Assembly: GCF_001651875.1 (NCBI RefSeq)
Contig: NZ_LNQB01000047.1
Location: 1-36,661, forward strand
DNA from: Sinorhizobium saheli
Lineage (GTDB): Bacteria; Pseudomonadota; Alphaproteobacteria; Rhizobiales; Rhizobiaceae
DNA length: 36,661 nucleotides
Reading direction: 5' to 3'
Position numbers and translations under genes: made by a program. Positions 1 to 7,518 of the stretch are shown piece after piece. The first letter of the stretch is position 1. Every line of letters begins with the position of its first letter. The notes under the pieces are model-generated. The model had not been told where the DNA came from. It saw only the letters and a program-made list of their open reading frames with translations, and ran no database searches.

Positions 1-17
1 CTCATGGCAGCACCTCC
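1..17 (-). promoter_or_regulatory. ribosome binding site and start codon of a leftward gene
   Basis: Read on the minus strand, an AGGAGG motif (12-17) lies seven bases before an ATG (5-3). This is an ideal Shine-Dalgarno arrangement for a gene running off the left edge. Only the first codon and part of the second are in the window, so the product cannot be named. Confidence 0.45.
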
Positions 18-63
18 TGCCATGTTGAATCAGAATCCGACCGAAAGCGGAAGCCTGTTAATC

Positions 64-150
64 AATAGGTCCTGAGCCTAGGTCGCCTTAGACCTCCTCG
101 ATTCAAGGACGAGGGGTGGGCCGCTTCAAAGCGCAATAGCGGCCTTTTTT
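64..150 (+). ncRNA. candidate small RNA with three stem-loops
   Basis: No credible gene covers this stretch, yet it ends in a clear plus-strand intrinsic terminator. Three successive hairpins can be drawn: 80-84 with 91-95 (loop GCCTTA), 96-100 with 110-114 (nine-base loop), and the terminator 119-125 with 138-144 followed by six T. A chain of short hairpins ending in a U-tract, with a CCTCCTCG stretch able to pair with ribosome binding sites, is the usual architecture of the trans-acting sRNAs (alpha-r families) described in Sinorhizobium meliloti. The 5' end is a guess; I see no convincing -35/-10 pair. It could instead be the 3' end of a longer transcript. Confidence 0.5.
119..150 (+). terminator. 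intrinsic terminator
   Basis: GGCCGCT (119-125) pairs with AGCGGCC (138-144) across a 12-base loop and is followed by six T. It serves a plus-strand transcript for which no protein gene is present. Confidence 0.75.
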
Positions 151-193
151 GCGTCTGAAGGGGCCCGGGCCGCCTCACATGACGAACCGATGC

Positions 194-221
194 AAAAAGG
201 CCGGCCCCAGGGACCGGCCTT
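194..221 (-). terminator. intrinsic terminator of the ialB-like gene
   Basis: AAGGCCGG (197-204) pairs with CCGGCCTT (214-221). On the minus strand the stem is followed by five T (198-194). It lies about 50 bases past the stop codon of the IalB-like gene. Confidence 0.8.
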
Positions 222-270
222 CGCGATGGCGCCCGACCGCGAAATCGAAGGTCGCGGTCGAATCTCCGGC

Positions 271-774
271 TTACTTGCAGGCCTCGATCTGCTTCAACGC
301 GGCCGAGATGCCGGAGAGCGAATAGGAATAGGAGGTCGCCGTGCCCTTGCGGGACTTCGCGCTGACCGACATGTCCTTGCCGGACTTCATGGCCGCGACC
401 AGAGCCGGCTCCTCGGCGGCGTTTTCAACCCAGGCGGAATTACCCTTGGTGAACATGACGAAGGTGCGCCCGTCGATGACGACGTTCACCTTCGAATTGT
501 CCTGCAGCGGATAGCCCATCATTGCCTGCGGCTCATAGCTGATGTTCTGGCCGGGGCGCTGCGAGACCAGGAAGAAGATTTCGCCATGATCGACGCCGGC
601 CGGGCTCTTCTCCTTCGGCACGGATAGCACATAGCAGACCTTGCCGTTGCCGGACTGGTAGGAATAGGCGCCCCAGGCGTTGAACTGCTGGATTTGCGTC
701 GGGGATTGAGCGGAAGCCACGCCGGCCGCAGCCAGTACGAGTGCGATTGCAGTTGCGATCTTTCTTACAAACAT
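271..774 (-). CDS. invasion-associated locus B (IalB) family secreted protein
   Basis: The product is 167 residues, exported, and belongs to the IalB family, named from the Bartonella invasion locus but widespread as envelope proteins in free-living and symbiotic rhizobia; the molecular role is not known. Residues 1-22 are a clear signal peptide (Arg/Lys start, Ala/Val/Leu core, cleavage after ASA). The mature part holds the conserved region around NAWGAYSY and just two cysteines (about C47 and C166), placed to form a disulfide in the periplasm. I chose ATG 774 because AGGAA precedes it and the signal peptide begins there; a start at 840 would add 22 residues ahead of the signal peptide. The gene stands alone and has its own terminator. 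Confidence 0.85.
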   Translation of the reverse strand: MFVRKIATAIALVLAAAGVASAQSPTQIQQFNAWGAYSYQSGNGKVCYVLSVPKEKSPAGVDHGEIFFLVSQRPGQNISYEPQAMMGYPLQDNSKVNVVIDGRTFVMFTKGNSAWVENAAEEPALVAAMKSGKDMSVSAKSRKGTATSYSYSLSGISAALKQIEACK

Positions 775-1247
775 GAGTTCCTGCCGCTTGTCTTGCTCAC
801 GCCCGCCCGATACAGGGTCCGACGGGCGAGGCATAGTCACAATTTGAGTTATTTTGACTTAATTCAGGTTACCAAACCGTCAACGCCCCCGGAGAGCCGC
901 CCTCCCCCAGACGAACACCCGCATGCATCGAACCTGCCCTTCGCATGCGGACTTGCCGGTTCGGTCGACGTCGATACTGGAGAGCCGTGGCCGCTAGGAA
1001 ATCCTGTCTCAAATCGCAGTCGGGAGGCGGCGCCTTGCAGCCCCGCGCAGAGCCGCCCCTTTCACCCGAATCTATGTCACAAAGAATCGGGCAAGAGTTT
1101 GTCTTTCCCGCAGCGCCATGCGTCTTATCGGGCGCGCCAAGCGCGCTGCAGCGCTTTGAATTGCCGCTTGAATCTCGCGGGCCGGCTTGAGGAGACATAG
1201 AGCGTCGGATGGCGGCGGCGCGCCGGGCGCCGGCAAACGCCTTGCCG
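775..1247. other. intergenic region, no supported gene
   Basis: These 473 bases hold only GC-rich chance reading frames without Shine-Dalgarno sites or family resemblance. The part next to 774 is AT-richer (about 835-880) and probably contains the promoter of the IalB-like gene. A small hairpin, AAGCGC-GCTGCA-GCGCTT at 1139-1156, sits in a segment resembling a fragment of a rhizobial interspersed repeat. Confidence 0.5.
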
Positions 1248-1625
1248 TCATTCGTCGGGTCGGTCGCGCATCGCCTCGTCGGCCTTCTGGTAGTGGCCTT
1301 CCTTGATCTGGCCGCTGATTGCCGCGAAGGCGGCGGTCAGCACGGCAACGTCGTCGGAGAAGCCGACGACCGCCAGCATGTCGGGCAGGAAATCGAGCGG
1401 TAGGACGAAATAGGCGAGTGCCGCGAGCAGGATGCCGCGCGTGCGCGTCGGCGTCTTCGGGTCGACGGCGCAATAATAGGCCGCGACGAGATCGCGGCTG
1501 AAGGGAATTTGCCGGGCGGCGCGGCGAAGCGTCGGCCAGAACCGGCGGCGCACCCTGCGCTCCCTGCGCTCCTGTTCGGACTCTTCGCCGGGAAGAAGAA
1601 TTTCACCGATCTTGATGTCGTCCAT
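1248..1625 (-). CDS. YkvA family protein (DUF1232)
   Basis: A 125-residue protein with the DUF1232/YkvA signature: a charged, Arg-rich N-terminal half (about 18-45), then the conserved stretch from VDPKTP through a hydrophobic segment ending in LPLDFLPD and GFSDDVAVL (about 55-95). The family is small, probably membrane-associated, and has no assigned biochemical role. It begins with ATG at 1625 and is followed after about 80 bases by the phhB stop codon, so the two minus-strand genes may be co-transcribed. The region after residue 95 is short and charged. Family membership is well supported; function is unknown. Confidence 0.85.
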   Translation of the reverse strand: MDDIKIGEILLPGEESEQERRERRVRRRFWPTLRRAARQIPFSRDLVAAYYCAVDPKTPTRTRGILLAALAYFVLPLDFLPDMLAVVGFSDDVAVLTAAFAAISGQIKEGHYQKADEAMRDRPDE

Positions 1626-1705
1626 TCGTGTCCGTCCGGGGGTTCGGAGTTACAGCCACCCTTGCGCAATGCGGGCGCCACTGCCTGATATGGGAAGGGC
1701 CGGCG

Positions 1706-2023
1706 CTATTTCAAATGATCGGGCATGCGGCCGGCGGCCGCGTGGTCCATTTTCGCCGCCAGCTTGAAGTCGAGCTCGGTCAGGCCGCTCGCATCATGGG
1801 TCGACAACGTCACGTCGACCCGATTGTAGACGTTGAACCATTCCGGATGATGGTTGAGTTTCTCCGCCTCAAGCGCGCACTGCGTCATGAAGGCGAAGGC
1901 CTCGGCGAAATTCTTGAAGCGGAAGGCCTTCCAGATCGACGTGCCGTGCTCGTCGAGGACCCAGCCTTCCATCTTGTGCAGATGCTCGGCTATGGCCGCG
2001 GCGTCCAGTTTTTCCGGCCGCAT
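1706..2023 (-). CDS. phhB: 4a-hydroxytetrahydrobiopterin dehydratase (pterin-4-alpha-carbinolamine dehydratase)
   Basis: A 105-residue cytosolic enzyme that dehydrates 4a-hydroxy-tetrahydropterin, the by-product of aromatic amino acid hydroxylases, so that the pterin cofactor can be regenerated. The family core is complete: KLNHHPEWFNVYNRVDVTL, with the HHP active-site histidines, then the THDASGLT-LD segment and the closing LAAKMD helix (about 54-93). The length is normal. ATG 2023 follows a perfect AAGGAGG. No phenylalanine hydroxylase gene lies in the window, so its partner is elsewhere or it has another role, such as in molybdopterin or transcription, as proposed for some family members. 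Confidence 0.93.
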   Translation of the reverse strand: MRPEKLDAAAIAEHLHKMEGWVLDEHGTSIWKAFRFKNFAEAFAFMTQCALEAEKLNHHPEWFNVYNRVDVTLSTHDASGLTELDFKLAAKMDHAAAGRMPDHLK

Positions 2024-2054
2024 GCTGTCCTCCTTGGCTATCCTGTGCTTAAAG

Positions 2055-2094
2055 CATTGTGCAGTCAGGTGGAATCACCTGACGTCGCACAATG
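2055..2094. repeat. nested perfect inverted repeat
   Basis: An outer arm CATTGTGC (2055-2062) pairs with GCACAATG (2087-2094), and inside it GTCAGGTG (2064-2071) pairs with CACCTGAC (2076-2083) around the loop GAAT. It lies between the divergent phhB and phosphatase genes and abuts the interspersed repeat at 2103. It can form a strong DNA cruciform or RNA hairpin. Confidence 0.8.
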
Positions 2095-2102
2095 CGGTAC
2101 AA

Positions 2103-2151
2103 CCAAACAGATAGAGCGGCGGCGCGAGCCTATGTGAGTGCATCCCGCTCC
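2103..2151 (+). repeat. rhizobial interspersed repeat, copy 1
   Basis: This stretch begins with CAAACAGATAGAGCGG and continues with GGCGCGAGC...ATGTGAGTGCATCC-GCTC. The same order of words is present in reverse complement at about 8533-8590, so it is a dispersed repeat and not chance. It lies just upstream of the tyrosine phosphatase gene. Confidence 0.7.
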
Positions 2152-2211
2152 AATGACAACGTCGCGCCCCAAAGAATTCGGGCGCAACCCTGCCCTTTGA
2201 TACTGGATACC

Positions 2212-2712
2212 ATGAAACCGGTCGGAATTCTCTTCGTTTGTCTCGGCAATATCTGCCGCTCGCCGCTGGCGGAGGGCATCATGCGCGAGCTCGCGACGCG
2301 GGCGGGCCGAGCCCGGGCGATCTCGATCGATTCCGCCGGCACCGGCGCCTGGCACGTCGGCGACCCACCGGATCGGCGCTCGGTCGCGGTGGCAAGGGCG
2401 CACGGGATCGACATCGCCGCCCTGCGCGGCCGCAAGATAGATGTGGCGGACTTCGCCGCCTTCGACCTCATCCTGGGAATGGACCGGGCCAATGTCCGCG
2501 ATCTCCGCGCCCTCGCCCCCGAGGCAACGGCGGACAAGGTGCATCTCTTCATGGACTATGCCGCCGGCCGGGACGAGGACGTTCCCGATCCCTATTACGA
2601 AGCTGCCGGGGCATTCGAAGCGCTTTACCAGATGTTGGAGGCCGGGTGCTCCTCGCTGCTCGCCAGGCTCGAACGCTCTTCGAGCAGCGGAAAGACCTCT
2701 TCCGTCAGGTAG
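2212..2712 (+). CDS. low-molecular-weight protein tyrosine phosphatase
   Basis: A 166-residue cytosolic phosphatase of the LMW-PTP fold. The P-loop CX5R is present as CLGNICRS at residues 10-17 (nucleophile C10, R16), and the general-acid aspartate lies in the C-terminal VPDPYYEA loop. Family members act on phosphotyrosine proteins, or in some lineages on phospho-arginine or small substrates; which applies here cannot be read. I chose ATG 2212 because the family starts a few residues before the P-loop; longer in-frame starts run into the upstream repeat. The last 88 bases overlap the end of thpR on the other strand, so the Ser/Arg-rich C-terminal tail is encoded antisense to thpR. Confidence 0.9.
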   Translation: MKPVGILFVCLGNICRSPLAEGIMRELATRAGRARAISIDSAGTGAWHVGDPPDRRSVAVARAHGIDIAALRGRKIDVADFAAFDLILGMDRANVRDLRALAPEATADKVHLFMDYAAGRDEDVPDPYYEAAGAFEALYQMLEAGCSSLLARLERSSSSGKTSSVR

Positions 2713-3212
2713 GGCCCGCCGCCGACGGAATCGCGCGACGAGAGCAGTACGAAGCGCGAGACGGCAAAGGGCGAGGTGATGAAATTGCCCCGTCCGGAGA
2801 GATAGTCGACCACGTCCTCGACGCGCGAGGAGCGCAGCCGCGCGAGCGTGACATGCGGGGTGAACTTGCGCGGATCCGGGGGCAGGCCGAGGCGCTGGCA
2901 GATGCGTTCGATTTCCGCCTGGAGCGCGTACATTTCCGGGCTGTTGCTGACCCCGGCCCAGACCGAATGCGGCTTCTTCGAGCCGAAGGCGCCGGTGCCG
3001 GACAGTTGAAGCTGGAATTCCGGGCGCTCGACCCGGTCGAGCCTGTCGATGATCTCGTCGGCGGTGCGCCAGTCGACGTCGCCGATGAAGCGGAGCGTGA
3101 TGTGGTAATTCTCCACATCGATCCAGCGAGCTCCGGGAAGACCTCCGCGCAGCAAGGAAAGGCTCATTGCTGCATTGCGCGGAATTTCGAGGGCGGTGAA
3201 TAGTCTCGGCAT
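2625..3212 (-). CDS. thpR: RNA 2',3'-cyclic phosphodiesterase (2'-5' RNA ligase family)
   Basis: A 195-residue member of the 2H phosphoesterase family. Both catalytic HxTx motifs are present: HITL at 37-40 and HVTL at 120-123, the expected spacing for LigT/ThpR enzymes, which open 2',3'-cyclic phosphate ends of RNA and can join tRNA halves through 2'-5' bonds in vitro. ATG 3212 is preceded by GGGGAG. The last 88 bases overlap the convergent tyrosine phosphatase gene. A CtrA-type box lies about 90 bases upstream. The physiological substrate in bacteria is unsettled. Confidence 0.9.
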   Translation of the reverse strand: MPRLFTALEIPRNAAMSLSLLRGGLPGARWIDVENYHITLRFIGDVDWRTADEIIDRLDRVERPEFQLQLSGTGAFGSKKPHSVWAGVSNSPEMYALQAEIERICQRLGLPPDPRKFTPHVTLARLRSSRVEDVVDYLSGRGNFITSPFAVSRFVLLSSRDSVGGGPYLTEEVFPLLEERSSLASSEEHPASNIW

Positions 3213-3297
3213 GGCGAGCTCCCCGAATCTCTTGCAGATGCCTCAAGCGAATCACGCATCGCACCTGCACGCAACTATTATTTGGTATTACGAAACA

Positions 3298-3313
3298 TTA
3301 ACGTTCTCTTAAC
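3298..3313. promoter_or_regulatory. CtrA-type binding site TTAA-N7-TTAAC
   Basis: The bases TTAA-CGTTCTC-TTAAC match the CtrA consensus of alphaproteobacteria exactly, with the correct seven-base spacing. It lies between two minus-strand genes, 86 bases upstream of the thpR start and just downstream of the SGNH esterase stop codon. Binding is an inference from the motif alone. Confidence 0.55.
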
Positions 3314-3326
3314 TGTGGATGCCTCG

Positions 3327-3968
3327 TCACTCTCCTTTCCCAAGCGAGCGCACGAAAAGCTCGGCCGTCGGCAGGAAGCGCTCGACCATGATGCCGATCC
3401 CGTCGCCGTTCGGGTGCATGCCGTCCTCGAGCTTCAGGCCCGCCTCGGTCACGACACCGTCGAGGAAGAAAGGGTAGAAGACGAGATTGTGTTCCTTGGC
3501 GAGCTCCGGAAAAATCGCATTGAAGCGCGCGGCATAGTCCGCTCCCATGTTCGGCGGCGCCAACATCCCTGCAAGCAATACGGAAATACCGCGGCCCTTG
3601 AGCCGCGCGATCATCGCCTCAAGGTTCTTGCGCGTCTCCTCGGGCGGGATCCCGCGCAGGGCGTCGTTGGCACCAAGCTCGAGGATGACACCCCTGGTGC
3701 CGTCCGGCACCGACCAGTCGATGCGGGCAAGCCCCCCGGATGTCGTGTCGCCCGAGACGCCCGCATTGGCGACGGTGACGTCGAGCCCCTTCTCCCTCAA
3801 AGCCTTTTCGAGGCGCGCCGGAAAGGCGTCCTCCGGCGGCAGCTGATACCCGGCCATCAGGCTGTCGCCGAAGCCGACCAGGCTGACGCTCTCGGCACGC
3901 GCGGTCGCCGATAACGCGATTGTCATTGCGAGGCTCAAGAAAAACGGGAGAAAGTCTTTTAAAGCCAT
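3327..3968 (-). CDS. secreted SGNH-hydrolase, arylesterase / TesA-like lysophospholipase
   Basis: A 213-residue GDSL/SGNH esterase resembling E. coli TesA. Residues 1-25 are a signal peptide ending in ARA. Block I is GFGDSLMAG with nucleophile S36, the block III Asn is in LELGANDALRG, and the catalytic pair is D182/H185 in DGMHPNGDG. It likely hydrolyses acyl esters in the periplasm. I chose ATG 3968 because AGGA precedes it and the signal peptide begins there. It is divergent from the ABC ATPase/permease genes with 77 bases between starts. This neighbourhood of TesA-like esterase beside a YbbA/YbbP-type ABC pair is conserved in many proteobacteria. Confidence 0.9.
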   Translation of the reverse strand: MALKDFLPFFLSLAMTIALSATARAESVSLVGFGDSLMAGYQLPPEDAFPARLEKALREKGLDVTVANAGVSGDTTSGGLARIDWSVPDGTRGVILELGANDALRGIPPEETRKNLEAMIARLKGRGISVLLAGMLAPPNMGADYAARFNAIFPELAKEHNLVFYPFFLDGVVTEAGLKLEDGMHPNGDGIGIMVERFLPTAELFVRSLGKGE

Positions 3969-4045
3969 AGGCTCGTTCCTAGCTTCAGGAGCTTGCGGGC
4001 AATCGTTCCCTCGGCCCTCTCGGATTTCATATAGGACTAATCGGC

Positions 4046-4771
4046 GTGGCAAAAACCATCATCGAGCTGAAAAATGCGGAGCTGACCCTGGGCGAGGCGG
4101 CGGCATCGGTGCATGTGCTGAAGGGTGTGAGTCTTGCGATCGAGGCGGGGGAATCCGTCGGCATCGTCGGCCCTTCCGGCTCCGGAAAATCGACGCTCCT
4201 GATGGTCATGGCCGGGCTTGAGCGCCTCGACAGCGGCGAAATCACCATCGACGGCACGCCGCTCGGCGGCTTGAGCGAGGATGCGATCGCCGATTTCCGC
4301 GGCCGCAACATCGGCATCGTCTTTCAGTCCTTTCACCTGATCCCCAACATGACCGCGCTCGAAAACGTCGCGGTACCGCTGGAGCTCGCCAATGTCCGCA
4401 ACGCCTTCGAGATCGCGCGGCGCGAACTGGTGGCCGTCGGGCTCGGCGAGCGCCTGACGCATTATCCCGGGCAGCTTTCCGGCGGCGAACAGCAGCGCGT
4501 GGCGATCGCCCGGGCGCTCGCGCCCTCGCCGAAGCTCCTGATCGCCGACGAGCCGACGGGCAATCTCGATGCCGAAACCGGCCGGCAGATCGCCGACCTC
4601 CTCTTTGCCGAACAGCGCGAGCGCGGCATGACCCTCGTTCTCGTCACCCATGACGCCGCGCTCGCCGGCCGGTGTTCCCGGCAGGTGCGGGTGCGCTCCG
4701 GCGAGATCGTCGCCGAGGCCGAAGCCGAGCTGCTCACCACCTCGGTCCGGCAGGGAGCCGCATCCGCATGA
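4046..4771 (+). CDS. ABC transporter ATP-binding protein, LolD/YbbA type
   Basis: A 241-residue ATPase of the MacB/LolD/YbbA group (mechanotransmission ABC systems). Walker A is GPSGSGKST (42-50), the Q-loop is near FQSFHLIPNM, the signature LSGGEQQR starts at 144, Walker B is LLIADEP (164-170) with the D-loop GNLD, and the switch histidine is H202. The start is GTG 4046 with AGGA nine bases ahead. Its stop codon overlaps the ATG of the permease gene (ATGA), indicating coupled translation and a 1:1 complex. In E. coli the equivalent pair ybbA-ybbP also lies divergent from tesA. The substrate is not known; extraction of lipids or lipoproteins from the inner membrane is a guess from the family. 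Confidence 0.9.
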   Translation: MAKTIIELKNAELTLGEAAASVHVLKGVSLAIEAGESVGIVGPSGSGKSTLLMVMAGLERLDSGEITIDGTPLGGLSEDAIADFRGRNIGIVFQSFHLIPNMTALENVAVPLELANVRNAFEIARRELVAVGLGERLTHYPGQLSGGEQQRVAIARALAPSPKLLIADEPTGNLDAETGRQIADLLFAEQRERGMTLVLVTHDAALAGRCSRQVRVRSGEIVAEAEAELLTTSVRQGAASA

Positions 4772-7323
4772 ACGAGGCAGCCGCCGTCCGCCGCCTTCGG
4801 CCCCTTCTCGCGCTTCGCCTGGCGCTCAGGGAAATGCGCGGCGGCTTGCGAGGCTTCTATATCTTTCTCGCCTGCATCGCGCTCGGCACGGCGGCGATCG
4901 CCGGCGTCAACTCCCTGTCGCAATCGATCAGCGCCACCATCGCCTCGCGAGGACAGGAGCTCCTGGCCGGCGATATCCGCTTCGAACTCGACAATCGGCT
5001 GGCGACCGCGGAGGAGCGCGCCTTCCTCGATGGCCTCGGCCAGCTCTCCGTGTCGTCGGGCCTGCGCTCCATGGCGCGGCTTGCCGACGGCTCCAACCAG
5101 GCGCTCGTCGAACTCAAGGCCGTCGACGGCGACTATCCGCTCTACGGCACCCTCGAAAGCGAGCCGGCGCGGCCGCTTGACGAACTCCTGTCGAGGCAGG
5201 GCGAGGTCTTCGGCGGCGTCGCCGCGCCGCTGCTCATGGAGCGCCTCGGGGTCGCGCCGGGTGCGGAGATCCTCATCGGCAATGCCCGCATCAGGATCAA
5301 TGCGACGCTGGTGCGCGAGCCGGATGCGGTCTCCGACGGCTTCGCCTTCGCCCCCCGGCTGATGATTTCCTCCGACGCGCTTGCCGCCTCCGGGCTGGTC
5401 CAGACCGGCAGCCTCGTCGAGCACAGCTACAAGGTCCGCCTGCCCGATCCGGCGCAGGTGCCGCTCATCCGCGCGCAAGCGGAGACGCGCTTCCCCTCCG
5501 CCGGCTGGTCCGTCCGCACCAGCGGCAACGCCGCGCCGTCGCTCAACGCCAACATCACCCGCTTCTCGCAATTCCTGACGCTGGTCGGGCTGACCGCGCT
5601 CATCGTCGGCGGCGTCGGCGTCGCCAATGCCGTGCGGTCCTATCTCGACGCCAAGCGCAGCGTGATCGCGACCTTCAAGTGCCTCGGCGCGCCGGCGTCG
5701 CTGGTGGCGATGATCTATCTTGCCCAGATCCTGATGATCGCCCTGCTCGGGATCGCGATCGGTCTCGGCCTCGGCGCGCTGATTCCCTTCGTCGCCGCGC
5801 AGTTCCTCGCCGATTTCCTGCCGGTCTCCACCGCCTTCGAGCTCTTTCCCTCGGCGCTCGCGCTCGCCGCGCTCTTCGGGCTGCTGACGGCGCTCGCCTT
5901 CGCGGTCCTGCCGCTTGGCCGGGCGCGCCGGGTGCCGGCGACCGCGCTCTTCCGCCAGCAGGGCTTCGAGCCGAGCGGCTTTCCGGTCTGGCCCTACCTT
6001 GCCGGTGCCTCCCTTTGCCTCGCGGCGCTTGCCGGCCTTGCCGTCTGGACCGCCTATGACCGCTTCATCTCGATGGTCTTCCTCGGCGCGATCGCCTTCG
6101 CCTTCGTCCTGCTCCGCGGCGTCTCCTTCCTGATATCCTGGCTCGCCCGGCGCAGCCCGCGCGTCCATTCGCCGGCGCTGAGACTGGCGATCGGCAATGT
6201 CCACCGTCCGGGTGCGCTGACGCCGTCGGTCGTCCTGTCGCTCGGCCTCGGGCTGGCGCTTCTGGTGACCTTGGCGCTGATCGACGGCAATCTCCGGCGC
6301 GAGCTCACCGGCGACATGGCCGAGCGCGCCCCCAACTTCTTCTTCGTCGATATCCAGGGCAGCGAGATCGAGGGCTTCCGCTCCCTGCTCGGGCAGGCGA
6401 TGCCGAAGGGAAAGGTCGTCGAGGTGCCGATGCTGCGCGGGCGCATCGTCGCGTTCAACGGCGAGGATGTGAACAGCCGCAATGTCCCGCCCGGCGGCCA
6501 ATGGGTGCTGCGCGGCGACCGCGGCATCACCTATGCGAGGAACAAACCGGAGAACTCGAAACTCACCGAGGGCAGCTGGTGGCCGGAGGATCATAGCGGC
6601 GAGCCGCTCGTCTCCTTCTCGGCGGAGGAAGCCCGGGAACTCGGACTGAAACTCGGCGACACGGTCACCGTCAACGTGCTCGGCCGTAACGTCACCGCGC
6701 GGATCGCCAATTTCCGCGAAGTCGAATGGGAATCGCTGTCGATCAACTTCGTCATGGTCTTCTCGCCCAACACCTTCGCCGGCGCGCCGCATGCGTGGCT
6801 TGCGACCATCATCGACGCCGATGCCACGGCCGCGGAGGAAGCGGCAGTCCTGAAAGCGGTGACCAATGCCTATCCGACGATCACCAGCGTGCGCGTCAAG
6901 GACGCGCTCGACATCGTCAACACGCTGCTCGGCCAGCTCGCGACGGCGATCCGCGCTGCCGCCGCGGTCGCGCTCGTCGCCTCGATCCTCGTGCTCGCCG
7001 GCGCGCTTGCCGCCGGCAATCGCGCCCGCATCCATGACGCGGTGGTCCTGAAGACGCTCGGCGCCACCCGCGGCATGCTGATCCGCGCCTTCAGCTACGA
7101 ATATGTCATCCTCGGCCTCGCCACCGCGCTCTTCGCGCTCTTCGCCGGCGGCGTCTCGGCCTGGTTCGTCGTCAGCCGCATCATGACCCTGCCGTCGCGC
7201 TTTCTGCCCGACGTGGCGGTCGCGACGATTGCCGTCGCGCTGGTGGTGACGGTCGGCATCGGGCTTGCCGGCACCTGGCGCATCCTCGGGCAGAAGGCCG
7301 CCCCGGTCCTGCGCGAGCTCTGA
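4768..7323 (+). CDS. ABC transporter permease, FtsX/YbbP family
   Basis: An 851-residue inner-membrane protein partnering the preceding ATPase. A first transmembrane helix near residues 26-50 is followed by a large periplasmic MacB-like domain. Then come the first FtsX core (about 265-390), further helices in the middle (about 410-470), a second periplasmic domain (about 500-700), and a second FtsX core near the C terminus with KTLGATRGML (about 765) and final helices. This duplicated layout and length fit the YbbP family. ATG 4768 overlaps the ATPase stop codon by four bases. The antisense strand is open over most of the gene, a consequence of GC-rich codon use, not of a second gene. Confidence 0.9.
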   Translation: MNEAAAVRRLRPLLALRLALREMRGGLRGFYIFLACIALGTAAIAGVNSLSQSISATIASRGQELLAGDIRFELDNRLATAEERAFLDGLGQLSVSSGLRSMARLADGSNQALVELKAVDGDYPLYGTLESEPARPLDELLSRQGEVFGGVAAPLLMERLGVAPGAEILIGNARIRINATLVREPDAVSDGFAFAPRLMISSDALAASGLVQTGSLVEHSYKVRLPDPAQVPLIRAQAETRFPSAGWSVRTSGNAAPSLNANITRFSQFLTLVGLTALIVGGVGVANAVRSYLDAKRSVIATFKCLGAPASLVAMIYLAQILMIALLGIAIGLGLGALIPFVAAQFLADFLPVSTAFELFPSALALAALFGLLTALAFAVLPLGRARRVPATALFRQQGFEPSGFPVWPYLAGASLCLAALAGLAVWTAYDRFISMVFLGAIAFAFVLLRGVSFLISWLARRSPRVHSPALRLAIGNVHRPGALTPSVVLSLGLGLALLVTLALIDGNLRRELTGDMAERAPNFFFVDIQGSEIEGFRSLLGQAMPKGKVVEVPMLRGRIVAFNGEDVNSRNVPPGGQWVLRGDRGITYARNKPENSKLTEGSWWPEDHSGEPLVSFSAEEARELGLKLGDTVTVNVLGRNVTARIANFREVEWESLSINFVMVFSPNTFAGAPHAWLATIIDADATAAEEAAVLKAVTNAYPTITSVRVKDALDIVNTLLGQLATAIRAAAAVALVASILVLAGALAAGNRARIHDAVVLKTLGATRGMLIRAFSYEYVILGLATALFALFAGGVSAWFVVSRIMTLPSRFLPDVAVATIAVALVVTVGIGLAGTWRILGQKAAPVLREL

Positions 7324-7450
7324 GGCGTCGGCTTCGCGGCCGGCATCGGCCCTGCAACCATTCCGCCCGGACATGTTCCCCGTGCCCGCAAGGTTCCCAC
7401 CCGCGCCTTTAGCGCCAAATTAACCGTAAATCACTCTAGTTTGATGGTCA

Positions 7451-7487
7451 GAGCCCCCGGCTTCGGGCGATTCCGGGGCGTCGGCTC
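7451..7487. promoter_or_regulatory. GC-rich hairpin between permease and bax-inhibitor genes
   Basis: GAGCC (7451-7455) pairs with GGCTC (7483-7487), and an inner CCCGG/CCGGG pairing closes a loop with an asymmetric bulge. No T-run follows, so it is unlikely to be an intrinsic terminator. It may be part of the structured leader of the next gene or end the permease transcript with Rho. Confidence 0.35.
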
Positions 7488-7518
7488 TTGTGCGTGGCGG
7501 CGTTCGACATCATATTTG

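Noticed and set aside
1..72. Plus-strand frame from the left edge that might be the end of a gene served by the terminator at 119-150
   Set aside because: The short translation has no recognisable features, and the strong ribosome binding site on the minus strand better explains the segment.
869..1198. Overlapping frames on both strands in the first intergenic region
   Set aside because: No ribosome binding site, no recognisable domain, and Cys/Pro/Arg-rich composition typical of noncoding GC-rich DNA.
4462..7374. 970-codon open frame antisense to the FtsX-type permease
   Set aside because: The composition (Arg/Asp/Gly/Glu/His runs) is that of the complement of GC-rich codons, there is no family resemblance, and the plus-strand genes are certain.
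7415..7440. Half-match to a CtrA box (TTAA-N7-TCAC) upstream of the bax-inhibitor gene
   Set aside because: Only one half-site agrees; not distinguishable from chance.
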